Part shown: piece by piece, positions 1 through 5,058 of the stretch
Layout of the letters: each line of letters opens with the position of its first letter
Position numbering within the stretch: the stretch's first letter is position 1
Assembly: GCA_964475955.1 (NCBI GenBank)
Contig: CAYYZY010000306.1
Span: 1 to 5,533, forward strand
DNA: 5,533 nt
DNA from: DATKZH01 sp964475955
GTDB taxonomy: Bacteria; Planctomycetota; Planctomycetia; Pirellulales; Thermoguttaceae
Direction of reading: 5' to 3'
Notes under the pieces: generated by a model
Told to the model about the DNA's origin: nothing
Seen by the model: the letters and a program-made list of their open reading frames with translations, nothing else
Database searches by the model: none
Translations under genes and position numbers: made by a program

Positions 1-534
1 TCGCCCGGCCCGCTCAAGCGCACCGGCCTGGCGACCGACATGGCCATCCGCGGCGACGGCTTTTTCCGTGTAGAACGTGACGGAGAAGCCTTTCTGACCC
101 GGGCCGGCAACTTCACGCTGACCGCGCAAGGCGAACTGGTCACCCACTACGGCGGCGAGAAGTTCTCCGTGATGACCGACGCCGGCACGCCCGTGGTCAT
201 CGATCCGGGCGCAGGCCCATGGGAGGTGACTCCGGGAGGGGCGATCCGCCAGGCCGGCTCGCTGCAATACCTGGCCATCGTCGAGCCCGCCTCGCTGGGC
301 GACCTGGTGCGCGCCGGCGAAAACGTGTTCAGGCCCCTGGCCGAGCCGCAGCCGGTGGCGCCCCGCGAGCGGAGCGTGGCCAGCGGCTACCTGGAGACCT
401 CGGGCGTGGAACCCACCACCGAGATGATGGAGTTGATCGAGACGTCGCGCGCGGTGGAAGCGAATCTGAACATGATGCAGACCCAGGACGAGATGCTGTC
501 CGGGCTGGTCAACCGGTTGATGAGGAGCGCGTAA
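1..534 (+). CDS. flgF: FlgF, flagellar proximal rod protein (5' end missing)
   Basis: The reading frame is open from base 1, so the gene begins upstream and the ATG at 40 is internal. The 13 codons before that ATG read SPGPLKRTGLATD, which continues the conserved core of the FlgE/F/G family (GPLKRTG...D.AI.GDGFF). The visible 177 residues contain this core, the TRAGNFTLTAQGELV segment typical of rod and hook proteins, and the C-terminal helix LETSGVEPTTEMMELIETSR, which packs in the rod core. FlgF proteins are usually about 240 residues, so roughly 60 N-terminal residues are missing. FlgF is exported by the flagellar type III apparatus and forms part of the proximal rod. The stop codon directly abuts the flgG start, suggesting translational coupling. 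The family is clear; FlgF rather than FlgG is chosen because a full, more canonical FlgG follows immediately. Confidence 0.9.
   Translation, partial: SPGPLKRTGLATDMAIRGDGFFRVERDGEAFLTRAGNFTLTAQGELVTHYGGEKFSVMTDAGTPVVIDPGAGPWEVTPGGAIRQAGSLQYLAIVEPASLGDLVRAGENVFRPLAEPQPVAPRERSVASGYLETSGVEPTTEMMELIETSRAVEANLNMMQTQDEMLSGLVNRLMRSA
522..527 (+). promoter_or_regulatory. Ribosome-binding site of flgG inside the end of flgF
   Basis: GAGGAG lies 7 nt upstream of the flgG ATG and within the last codons of flgF. Since flgF stops at 534 and flgG starts at 535, ribosomes finishing flgF sit on this site, which fits coupled translation of the two rod proteins. Confidence 0.75.
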
Positions 535-1338
535 ATGACCGTTCAAGCGCTGTACTCGGCGGCCACCGGCATGTCGTCGATGGAGACGAAGCTCGACGTG
601 ATCGCCAACAACCTGGCGAACGTCGAAACCACGGCGTTCAAGCGAGGGCGGGCCAACTTCGAGGACCTCTTCTACCGCCACGAGAAGATGCCCGGGGCCG
701 AGGACAGCGCCGGGCAGTTTACGCCCACCGGCATCTCGATCGGGCTGGGCTCGAAGGTCTCCAGCATCCAGACGGAGTTCCGCCAGGGCGCATTCCAGCA
801 GACCGGAAGAGAACTCGACGTGGCCATCGAGGGACGCGGCTTCTTCAAGGTGACCGACCCTTCGGGCGACACGGTGTACACGCGGGCGGGCAACTTTTCG
901 GTGAATGCCGACGGCACCGTCGTGCTCGGCTCGGCCGCCACCGGGCGGTTGCTCGACCCCTCGATCGACGTCCCCCCCGATACCACGGCGATCTCCATCA
1001 GCCCCCAAGGCACGGTGGCCGTGCGTCAGCCGGGCAACACGCAGTTGTCGCAGGTCGGCGACATCGAGCTGGTGACGTTCGTCAACCCCGAAGGACTGCT
1101 CAAGCTGGGTGAGAACCTGTACGCGGAGACCGACGCCTCGGGCCCGCCCACCGCGGGTGTGCCCGGCAGCGAGGGCATCGGGGTGCTCCGCCAGGGCGTG
1201 CTCGAAGCCTCGAACGTCGAGCCGGTCCGCGAGTTGATCGACCTGATCACGACCCAACGGGCGTTCGAGCTCAACTCCCAGGCGGTCCAGGCCGGCGACG
1301 AAGTGATGCAACTGGTAGCCAACTTGAGGCGGCTGTGA
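535..1338 (+). CDS. flgG: FlgG, flagellar distal rod protein
   Basis: This is a 267-residue protein, close to the usual 260-262 for FlgG. Residues 5-30 carry the classic N-terminal helix of flagellar axial proteins (ALYSAATGM, then LDVIANNLANVETTAFKR). Residues 95-122 hold DVAIEGRGFFKV and YTRAGNFSV. Residues 223-267 form the C-terminal helix, starting LEASNVEPVRELIDLITTQR. These terminal helices form the coiled core of the rod tube. The start is fixed by a GAGGAG site 7 nt upstream and by the conserved N-terminus. FlgG builds the distal rod that passes through the P and L rings encoded further downstream. The residues 47-60 loop (HEKMPGAEDSAGQF) corresponds to the FlgG-specific region after the N-terminal helix. 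I see no frame damage. Confidence 0.97.
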   Translation: MTVQALYSAATGMSSMETKLDVIANNLANVETTAFKRGRANFEDLFYRHEKMPGAEDSAGQFTPTGISIGLGSKVSSIQTEFRQGAFQQTGRELDVAIEGRGFFKVTDPSGDTVYTRAGNFSVNADGTVVLGSAATGRLLDPSIDVPPDTTAISISPQGTVAVRQPGNTQLSQVGDIELVTFVNPEGLLKLGENLYAETDASGPPTAGVPGSEGIGVLRQGVLEASNVEPVRELIDLITTQRAFELNSQAVQAGDEVMQLVANLRRL

Positions 1339-1340
1339 TG

Positions 1341-1371
1341 AGTGGGGAGCAGGGAGTGGGGAGTGGCGGGG
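1341..1371 (+). repeat. G-rich tract just after the flgG stop, G-quadruplex-capable
   Basis: Beginning two bases after the flgG stop codon, the + strand has four G-runs (1344-1347, 1352-1354, 1358-1361, 1368-1371) separated by loops of 4, 3 and 6 nt, which fits the usual G3+N1-7 quadruplex pattern. The 13-mer GGGAGTGGGGAGT (1352-1364) recurs exactly at 5425-5437 downstream of flgJ, so this is a dispersed motif rather than chance composition. The tract would lie in the sense mRNA. The function is unknown; folding is inference. Confidence 0.55.
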
Positions 1372-1410
1372 CGAGTGATGGGGGCGTCGTTTGCAGGACA
1401 CCGGGCATTT

Positions 1411-1437
1411 GTAGGACGGAATGGCATTCCGTCCTAC
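1411..1437. repeat. Perfect GTAG-headed palindrome (REP-like)
   Basis: Arms of 13 bases (GTAGGACGGAATG and its exact reverse complement) flank a single central G. The element begins GTAG and ends CTAC. A GTAG-type head next to a palindrome is typical of bacterial REP sequences mobilised by REP-associated tyrosine transposases (RAYTs, IS200-like). A decayed neighbour follows: GGCATTCCGTC at 1450-1460 repeats 1423-1433 but lacks the CTAC end. The palindrome sits mid-operon, and no U-tract follows (next bases TTGAGAAGG), so an intrinsic terminator is unlikely. I recall very similar palindromes in planctomycete intergenic regions but cannot verify this here. Confidence 0.75.
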
Positions 1438-1449
1438 TTGAGAAGGGAA

Positions 1450-1460
1450 GGCATTCCGTC
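1450..1460. repeat. Partial, decayed copy of the preceding palindrome
   Basis: GGCATTCCGTC is identical to 1423-1433, the right part of the GTAG-headed palindrome. It is preceded by GGAA with one base missing relative to the full copy, and is followed by TTGA instead of the CTAC end. It looks like a degenerated second repeat unit. The remaining 54 bp to flgA hold only a small TTGCG/CGCAA stem (1469-1480) and the flgA ribosome-binding site. Confidence 0.5.
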
Positions 1461-1514
1461 TTGATTGGTTGCGGTCGCAAGCCCGGACTGGGTTGATTTG
1501 TTTAGGAAACGGTC

Positions 1515-2792
1515 ATGAGGGTTGAGCACGGACGGACGGATCGGCGCGGCGGCGCGAGGGGCGGTGCATCCTGGAGCGGCGCTTGGGGGCTCGTGCTGGC
1601 GGCGATCGGCGCGGCGCTTCTCGTGGGCGATGTGGCGAGGGCGGCCGAGTTGCAGCTTCGGCCCGAGTGCCGGGCTTCGGGGCCGGTCGTCACGCTGGGC
1701 GACGTGGCCGACGTGCTCTCCAGCGATTCCACGGAGAGCGAACGGCTGGCGGCGATGGAGCTGTTTCCCGCACCCCCGTCCGGAACGCGGCGGTACCTGC
1801 GCGTGCGCGAGCTTCAAGACATGCTCTTGGCTCGCGGCGTCGATCTCCTCGAGCACCGGATGTGCGGGGCGAGCCAGGTCGTGGTGCTCGCAGCCGAGGC
1901 GGATGACGGCGCCGTCGAGGACGCCGACGACGAGGCCGTGCCCACCGGCGTCATGGAAAGGGCCGCGCGGCGTATCGAGGCGGCCGTGACGCGCTTTCTC
2001 CAGGCACGCGTCTCGCCGACCGAGCGGTGGACGGTCGAGGTCCAGGCCGACCCGGCCTGTGCCCGAGCCGTGGCGTCGGAGGCCGGTCAGTTGACCGTCG
2101 ACGGCGGCGCGCCTCCCTGGTTGGGGGCGCAGCGGTTCGGCGTCACCGTGGAACGGCCGAGAGCGCCGGTGCGCTTCGAGGTCGACGCCGAGGTCTCGCT
2201 TGCCCGGCAACGGGTCGTCGCCGCGCGCTCGCTTGTGCGGGGGAAGATCATCCGGGCGTCCGACGTGCGGCTGGCGCCGGTTGGGGCGATGGAGGAGGAG
2301 TCGGAGGGCTTCGGCTCGATCGACGAAGTCGTGGGGAAGCAGACGACGCGGGCCGTCCCCGAAGGCAGGGTGCTCGACGCCGGCTCGTTGCGGCAGCCGC
2401 TCCTGGTGCGGCGCGGCGAAATGATCACCGTCTACGCCCGAAGCGCGGGCCTGCGCGTGCGAACGACGGCGAAGGCCCGGGAAGACGGCAGCCTGGGCGA
2501 CCTGATCCAGGTGGAGTCGCCGGTCGACCGGGCGGCCTATTTCGCGCGCGTCAGCGGGATCCAGGAGGTGGAGGTTTACGCCCGGCCCACTCAGGCGGAA
2601 CGTTCCGGCACGGCGGCGCCCGGCGGATCGTCGCTGGGCGTCGGAAGCCGGGACGGATCGGAGGAACCATGGGATCGGGGCGTTCGGCGAGCGGGCGGCG
2701 TTAGGGCGACCGGGCTATGGCGGGACGCCGGGCAGTCGGTCCGGTCGGCCGGCTTCTCTCAGAGCCCGCGCGCCGTGAACCCGGAGCCTTGA
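1515..2792 (+). CDS. flgA: FlgA, periplasmic P-ring assembly chaperone, long form with extra C-terminal tail
   Basis: FlgA is a periplasmic chaperone that helps FlgI assemble into the P ring. The 425-residue product has a long arginine-rich N-region, a hydrophobic stretch (residues 24-38) and a probable signal cleavage after ARA (41-43). Residues 58-125 (VVTLGDVADV, FPAPPSG, LRVRELQDMLLARGVDL) resemble the N-terminal domain of long FlgA proteins. Residues 145-220 form a linker domain. Residues 232-294 are the SAF domain (VVAARSLVRGKIIRASDVRL). Residues 295-355 are the FlgA C-terminal beta domain (VRRGEMITVYARSAGLRV, DGSLGDLIQVES). The domain normally ends near VEVYA (352-356), yet the frame continues for 69 low-complexity residues rich in G, S, R and A. 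AGGA at 1504-1507 is 7 nt before the ATG and supports this start. Its position beside the ring genes fits its role. I see no Cys pattern or lipobox. Confidence 0.9.
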   Translation: MRVEHGRTDRRGGARGGASWSGAWGLVLAAIGAALLVGDVARAAELQLRPECRASGPVVTLGDVADVLSSDSTESERLAAMELFPAPPSGTRRYLRVRELQDMLLARGVDLLEHRMCGASQVVVLAAEADDGAVEDADDEAVPTGVMERAARRIEAAVTRFLQARVSPTERWTVEVQADPACARAVASEAGQLTVDGGAPPWLGAQRFGVTVERPRAPVRFEVDAEVSLARQRVVAARSLVRGKIIRASDVRLAPVGAMEEESEGFGSIDEVVGKQTTRAVPEGRVLDAGSLRQPLLVRRGEMITVYARSAGLRVRTTAKAREDGSLGDLIQVESPVDRAAYFARVSGIQEVEVYARPTQAERSGTAAPGGSSLGVGSRDGSEEPWDRGVRRAGGVRATGLWRDAGQSVRSAGFSQSPRAVNPEP

Positions 2793-2857
2793 AACGTTCT
2801 TCGTCTTTCCGCCCGGGCGACCGAAGTCCGGCAATTGGCAGATGCGGAATCCCTATC

Positions 2858-2867
2858 GAGAAGGTGG
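2858..2867 (+). promoter_or_regulatory. Ribosome-binding site that fixes the flgH start
   Basis: GAGAAGGTGG ends 5 nt before the ATG at 2873. The open frame extends upstream to an ATG at 2717 that overlaps flgA, but that start gives a 52-residue non-conserved extension placed before the signal peptide. This site and the signal peptide directly after 2873 make 2873 the better start. Confidence 0.7.
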
Positions 2868-2872
2868 AATCG

Positions 2873-3556
2873 ATGAGCGGGCATTGGCTGAGAAACGTCG
2901 GCTGGGCGCTGTTGCTTGCCGTGCTTTCCGGGACCGGGACGGCGGCCGAGGTGAACGCACCCAAAACGGCGGCGAGTCGTCCGAGGTATGGGCCTCGGCG
3001 GATGACGCTGGCCGAGGCGTCGTGGCACTATCAGCCGCCCGAAGAACCCCGGAAGCTGGCTCTCCACGACCTGATCGTGGTGCTGGTCGACGAGAACACC
3101 CAGGTGATCAGCGAGGGGGAGATGGACCGCCGCAAGAAGGCCGACGGCGATTTCGCGCTCAACGACTGGATCGGGTTCGACGGGCTGGCCATCCGGCCCG
3201 ATCCGCAGAGTGAAGGGGAACCGGGGATCGCCGGGGAGATGCAGAGCAAGTACCGGGCGGAATCGTCGCTCGAAACGCGCGACAGCATCAAGTTCCGCAT
3301 CGCCTGCCGCGTGGTCGACGTGCGGCCCAACGGCAACCTCATACTGGAGGGTCGCCGTACGATCCAGAACAACGAAGAGGCTTGGGAGATGTGGCTGATG
3401 GGTACGGTCCGGGCCGAAGACGTGCTGCCCGACAACACCGTGCTCAGCGAGGACGTGGCCGAATTGAGGATCATCAAACGCGAAACCGGGCACGTGCGCG
3501 ACGGGTATCGGCGAGGCTTCTTCATGAGGCTGCTCGACCGGTTCTCGCCGATCTAG
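2873..3556 (+). CDS. flgH: FlgH, flagellar L-ring protein, without a lipoprotein box
   Basis: The 227-residue product has the usual FlgH length. Residues 1-25 look like a type I signal peptide (hydrophobic WALLLAVLSGTGTAA). Residues 49-51 (SWH) sit where many FlgH proteins have a short S-[LW]-F-like motif. Residues 63-73 (ALHDLIVVLVD) match the GD-I-VTV-I-E strand. Residues 141-166 contain FRIACRVVDVRPNGNLILEG, the FlgH signature around PNGNL, and residues 177-200 match G-VR--D-----NTV-S--VAE-RI. The end, GFFMRLLDRFSPI, matches the conserved C-terminus. FlgH forms the outer-membrane L ring around the distal rod. In enterobacteria it is a lipoprotein; here there is no Cys near the cleavage site, the only Cys being residue 145. 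It lies 80 bp after flgA and before flgI, as expected for ring genes. Confidence 0.94.
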   Translation: MSGHWLRNVGWALLLAVLSGTGTAAEVNAPKTAASRPRYGPRRMTLAEASWHYQPPEEPRKLALHDLIVVLVDENTQVISEGEMDRRKKADGDFALNDWIGFDGLAIRPDPQSEGEPGIAGEMQSKYRAESSLETRDSIKFRIACRVVDVRPNGNLILEGRRTIQNNEEAWEMWLMGTVRAEDVLPDNTVLSEDVAELRIIKRETGHVRDGYRRGFFMRLLDRFSPI

Positions 3557-3569
3557 CCGACGCGGCCGC

Positions 3570-3610
3570 CTTTCGCTCCGCGAACGGGCGCCTTTTCGCG
3601 GAGCCGAAAG
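3570..3610. repeat. Bulged hairpin after flgH, probable dispersed palindrome
   Basis: The arm TTTCGCTCCGCGAA (3571-3584) pairs with 3595-3609 apart from one extra G, extended by C3570-G3610, around a 10 nt loop containing GGCGCC. It lies 13 nt after the flgH stop, where a terminator could be, but the bases after it (CGACGATTGC) are not a U-tract, and flgI follows in the same direction. Each arm can also pair weakly within itself (TTCG/CGAA), the same architecture as the other intergenic elements. It is called a repeat because its build and placement match them; no second copy is in the window. Confidence 0.5.
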
Positions 3611-3646
3611 CGACGATTGCGAGAGAACGTGGCGCACTGCCTCAAC

Positions 3647-3753
3647 GTGGGGCACGTTTCCAACGTGCCCACAACCCAATGGCACGTTGGAAACGTGCCC
3701 CACAAAATGCGCGCACCACGCGCGCATCATCACGGTCAAAGACTCTAAGTCCC
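3647..3753 (-). repeat. 107 bp palindromic dispersed repeat, copy 1 (REPIN-like)
   Basis: Bases 3647-3669 and 3681-3703 are perfect 23 bp inverted repeats with an 11 nt spacer. Each begins, on its own strand, with GTGG followed by a short self-palindrome (GGCACGTTTCCAACGTGCC, 8 bp stem, 3 nt loop), so the DNA can fold as one long stem or as two small hairpins. This is the architecture of a REPIN, an inverted doublet of REP palindromes. A third hairpin follows at 3707-3727 (ATGCGCGC/GCGCGCAT, loop ACCAC). The whole unit recurs in opposite orientation at 5432-5533 with 6 mismatches in 102 aligned positions and no indels. Strand - is an arbitrary label relative to copy 2. Confidence 0.88.
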
Positions 3754-3776
3754 GTGCAACCGAGAACGCTGGAGCC

Positions 3777-3783
3777 GAGGGAG
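3777..3783 (+). promoter_or_regulatory. Ribosome-binding site that fixes the flgI start
   Basis: GAGGGAG lies 8 nt upstream of the ATG at 3792. The open frame can be extended back to a TTG at 3687, but that codon lies inside the palindromic repeat and the extra 35 residues are encoded by repeat and spacer DNA. Confidence 0.7.
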
Positions 3784-3791
3784 CCTTGAGG

Positions 3792-4850
3792 ATGAAATCG
3801 ATGCCCGTCGTCCGACTGACGGTCGTCGCGCTGGTGGCCGCCGGGGGGCTCGCGCGGTCCGCCCAGGGAGGCGCGGCGCTGAGGAACATCTGCCGGGTGC
3901 AGGGGCAGGAGGAGGTGACGCTGCACGGGCTGGGGATCGTGACGGGCCTGAACGGGACGGGCGACGGCTCCAACTCGCTGCCCACGATCCGCAGCCTGGC
4001 GACGATGATGCAGTTGTTGGGGGTTCCGCTGGGACCCGACGGGGCCGCGGAGCTGAAGGACGCGAAGAACGTCGCCCTGGTGATCGTGACGGCCACGATT
4101 CCCGCGGCCGGGGCCCGCCGCGGCGACCGGCTCGACTGCAAGGTGAGTGCGATTTCCGCCGAGAGCCTGGCCGGTGGGCGGCTCTTTTCCACGCCGCTCA
4201 CGGGGCCGATCCCGCAGCAGAACCCCGTGGTTTTCGCGCTGGCGGAGGGGCCCATCAACGTCGACGGCAAGAAACTGTCCACGACCGGGCGCATTCACCG
4301 CGGATGCCGGCTCGTGGAGGACTTCTTCAACCCGTTTTCGGAGGACGGGCGGATCACGCTGGTCGTCGACCGCGACTACGCCGGCTTTCAGGTCACGCAA
4401 GAGATCGCCGACCTGATCAACACGCGCATCGGCTTCCAGCCCAGCAGTTCGTTGGCCCGGGCGATCGACCAGGTCCACGTCGAGGTGACCGTTCCGCCCG
4501 AATACAGCGACCACCTGGTGCAGTTCGTCTCGGAAATCCTCGCCTTGGAGATGATGCAGTTGGCGACGGGCCCCCGCGTGGTGGTGCGCGAGCGCTCGGG
4601 GACGATCGTCATCGACGGGGACGTGGAGATCGGGCCGGTGCTGGTCACGCACAAGAACATCGTCGTGGAGGCCGGCGGGGGCGCGGCGGGCCAGTTCGTG
4701 CCCATCGACTCCGCTCCGGAAGAGAACGCGAAGCTGAAGGCCCTGCTGGCGGCCCTGGAAGCCGTGCGCGTTCCCGCGGAAGACAAGATCGAGATCATCA
4801 AGGCGCTGCACCGCGACGGCAAGCTCTATGCCCAACTGATCGTCGAGTAA
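3792..4850 (+). CDS. flgI: FlgI, flagellar P-ring protein
   Basis: FlgI is a secreted periplasmic protein that polymerises into the P ring, the bushing around the rod at the peptidoglycan layer. The product has 352 residues, slightly shorter than the common 365-370. Residues 1-25 form a signal peptide (MKSMPVVRLTVVALVAAGG), with cleavage probably near ARSAQG. Residues 46-59 carry the family signature GLGIVTGLNGTGDG. Residues 93-119 (NVALVIVTATIPAAGARRGD, then LDCKVSA) and 128-153 (GGRLFSTPLTGP, VVFALAEGP) match the core. Residues 257-289 (ATGPRVVVRERSGTIVIDGD, then VLVTHKNI) and the end (LKALLAALEAVRVPAEDKIE, then ALHRDGKLYAQLIVE) match the C-terminal third. The start at 3792 is chosen from the signal peptide and the GAGGGAG site. 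The three cysteines (34, 116, 172) are all in the N-terminal half, unlike the C-terminal disulfide pair of the enterobacterial protein. Its likely chaperone, FlgA, is encoded two genes upstream. Confidence 0.97.
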   Translation: MKSMPVVRLTVVALVAAGGLARSAQGGAALRNICRVQGQEEVTLHGLGIVTGLNGTGDGSNSLPTIRSLATMMQLLGVPLGPDGAAELKDAKNVALVIVTATIPAAGARRGDRLDCKVSAISAESLAGGRLFSTPLTGPIPQQNPVVFALAEGPINVDGKKLSTTGRIHRGCRLVEDFFNPFSEDGRITLVVDRDYAGFQVTQEIADLINTRIGFQPSSSLARAIDQVHVEVTVPPEYSDHLVQFVSEILALEMMQLATGPRVVVRERSGTIVIDGDVEIGPVLVTHKNIVVEAGGGAAGQFVPIDSAPEENAKLKALLAALEAVRVPAEDKIEIIKALHRDGKLYAQLIVE

Positions 4851-4859
4851 GGAACCGCC

Positions 4860-4984
4860 AGGAAATGACTTCAGCTACGGCGGCGGGGTGGCCGGGGTCG
4901 AGCGCAGCGAGCCCCCGGAATCGTTAGGACTGTGGGCCCGCTGCGCTCGACCACAGCCACCCTGAATTGCACAGGTCATTTCCT
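4860..4984. mobile_element. 125 bp MITE/REPIN-like element with terminal inverted repeats
   Basis: The ends are perfect 10 bp inverted repeats (AGGAAATGAC at 4860-4869, GTCATTTCCT at 4975-4984). Inside, 4896-4914 and 4934-4952 are 19 bp inverted repeats with one mismatch, flanked by GGGTGGC (4886-4892) and GCCACCC (4956-4962). Each half is also its own hairpin headed by GTGG: left stem CCGGGG/CCCCGG (4892-4897 with 4913-4918), right stem CTGTGG/CCACAG (4930-4935 with 4951-4956). No protein is encoded, so movement would need a transposase elsewhere. No obvious target-site duplication flanks it. It fills most of the flgI-flgJ gap. The MITE label is inference; the structure is directly visible. 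Confidence 0.65.
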
Positions 4985-5000
4985 TCTAAGTCCTCAAGGT

Positions 5001-5016
5001 CCCGCGGCCCCGCGGG
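5001..5016. repeat. Very GC-rich short palindrome upstream of flgJ
   Basis: CCCGCGG (5001-5007) and CCGCGGG (5010-5016) are perfect inverted repeats separated by 2 nt. It lies 42 bp before the flgJ start and could fold in the leader of flgJ, but base composition here is extreme (G and C almost throughout 4998-5026), so chance is a real alternative. Confidence 0.35.
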
Positions 5017-5058
5017 GGGCGCGGCGCGAATCCCAGAGAGTGCGGAGACATCCTGCCC

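Noticed and set aside
40..534. flgF starting at the ATG at 40
   Set aside because: Conserved FlgF residues (GPLKRTG) are encoded upstream of this ATG back to base 1, so the start is outside the window.
219..1112. 297-codon frame on the + strand overlapping flgF and flgG
   Set aside because: An out-of-frame shadow of two well-supported genes, made almost only of G, R, D, A and H residues.
1461..1514. Promoter for flgA (TTGATT-like hexamers)
   Set aside because: TTGATT occurs, but no correctly spaced -10 box is convincing, and the genes read as one operon.
1434..2210. 258-codon open frame on the - strand opposite flgA
   Set aside because: Starts inside flgA and ends in the palindromic gap; no domain or ribosome-binding site supports it.
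3680..3698. Possible sigma-54 promoter (TGGCACG)
   Set aside because: The -24-like TGGCACG is part of the palindromic repeat, and the GC expected 10 nt after the GG is AC here. The same motif recurs wherever the repeat does.
3647..3753. CRISPR-like repeats
   Set aside because: The repeats are inverted and not regularly spaced by unique spacers; there are two doublets 1.7 kb apart and no cas gene.
2759..4294. 511-codon open frame on the - strand
   Set aside because: It runs antisense across flgH, the repeat and the start of flgI, and encodes no recognisable domain. Long antisense frames are expected in GC-rich coding DNA opposite strongly supported genes.
3642..4835. 397-codon open frame on the - strand
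   Set aside because: Antisense to flgI, rich in R, G, D, H and Q as expected for a shadow frame, and its end lies in repeat DNA.
4888..4962. Intrinsic terminator between flgI and flgJ
   Set aside because: The structure is a strong double hairpin, but no U-tract follows on either side and it has the symmetry of a mobile palindrome; flgJ continues the operon.
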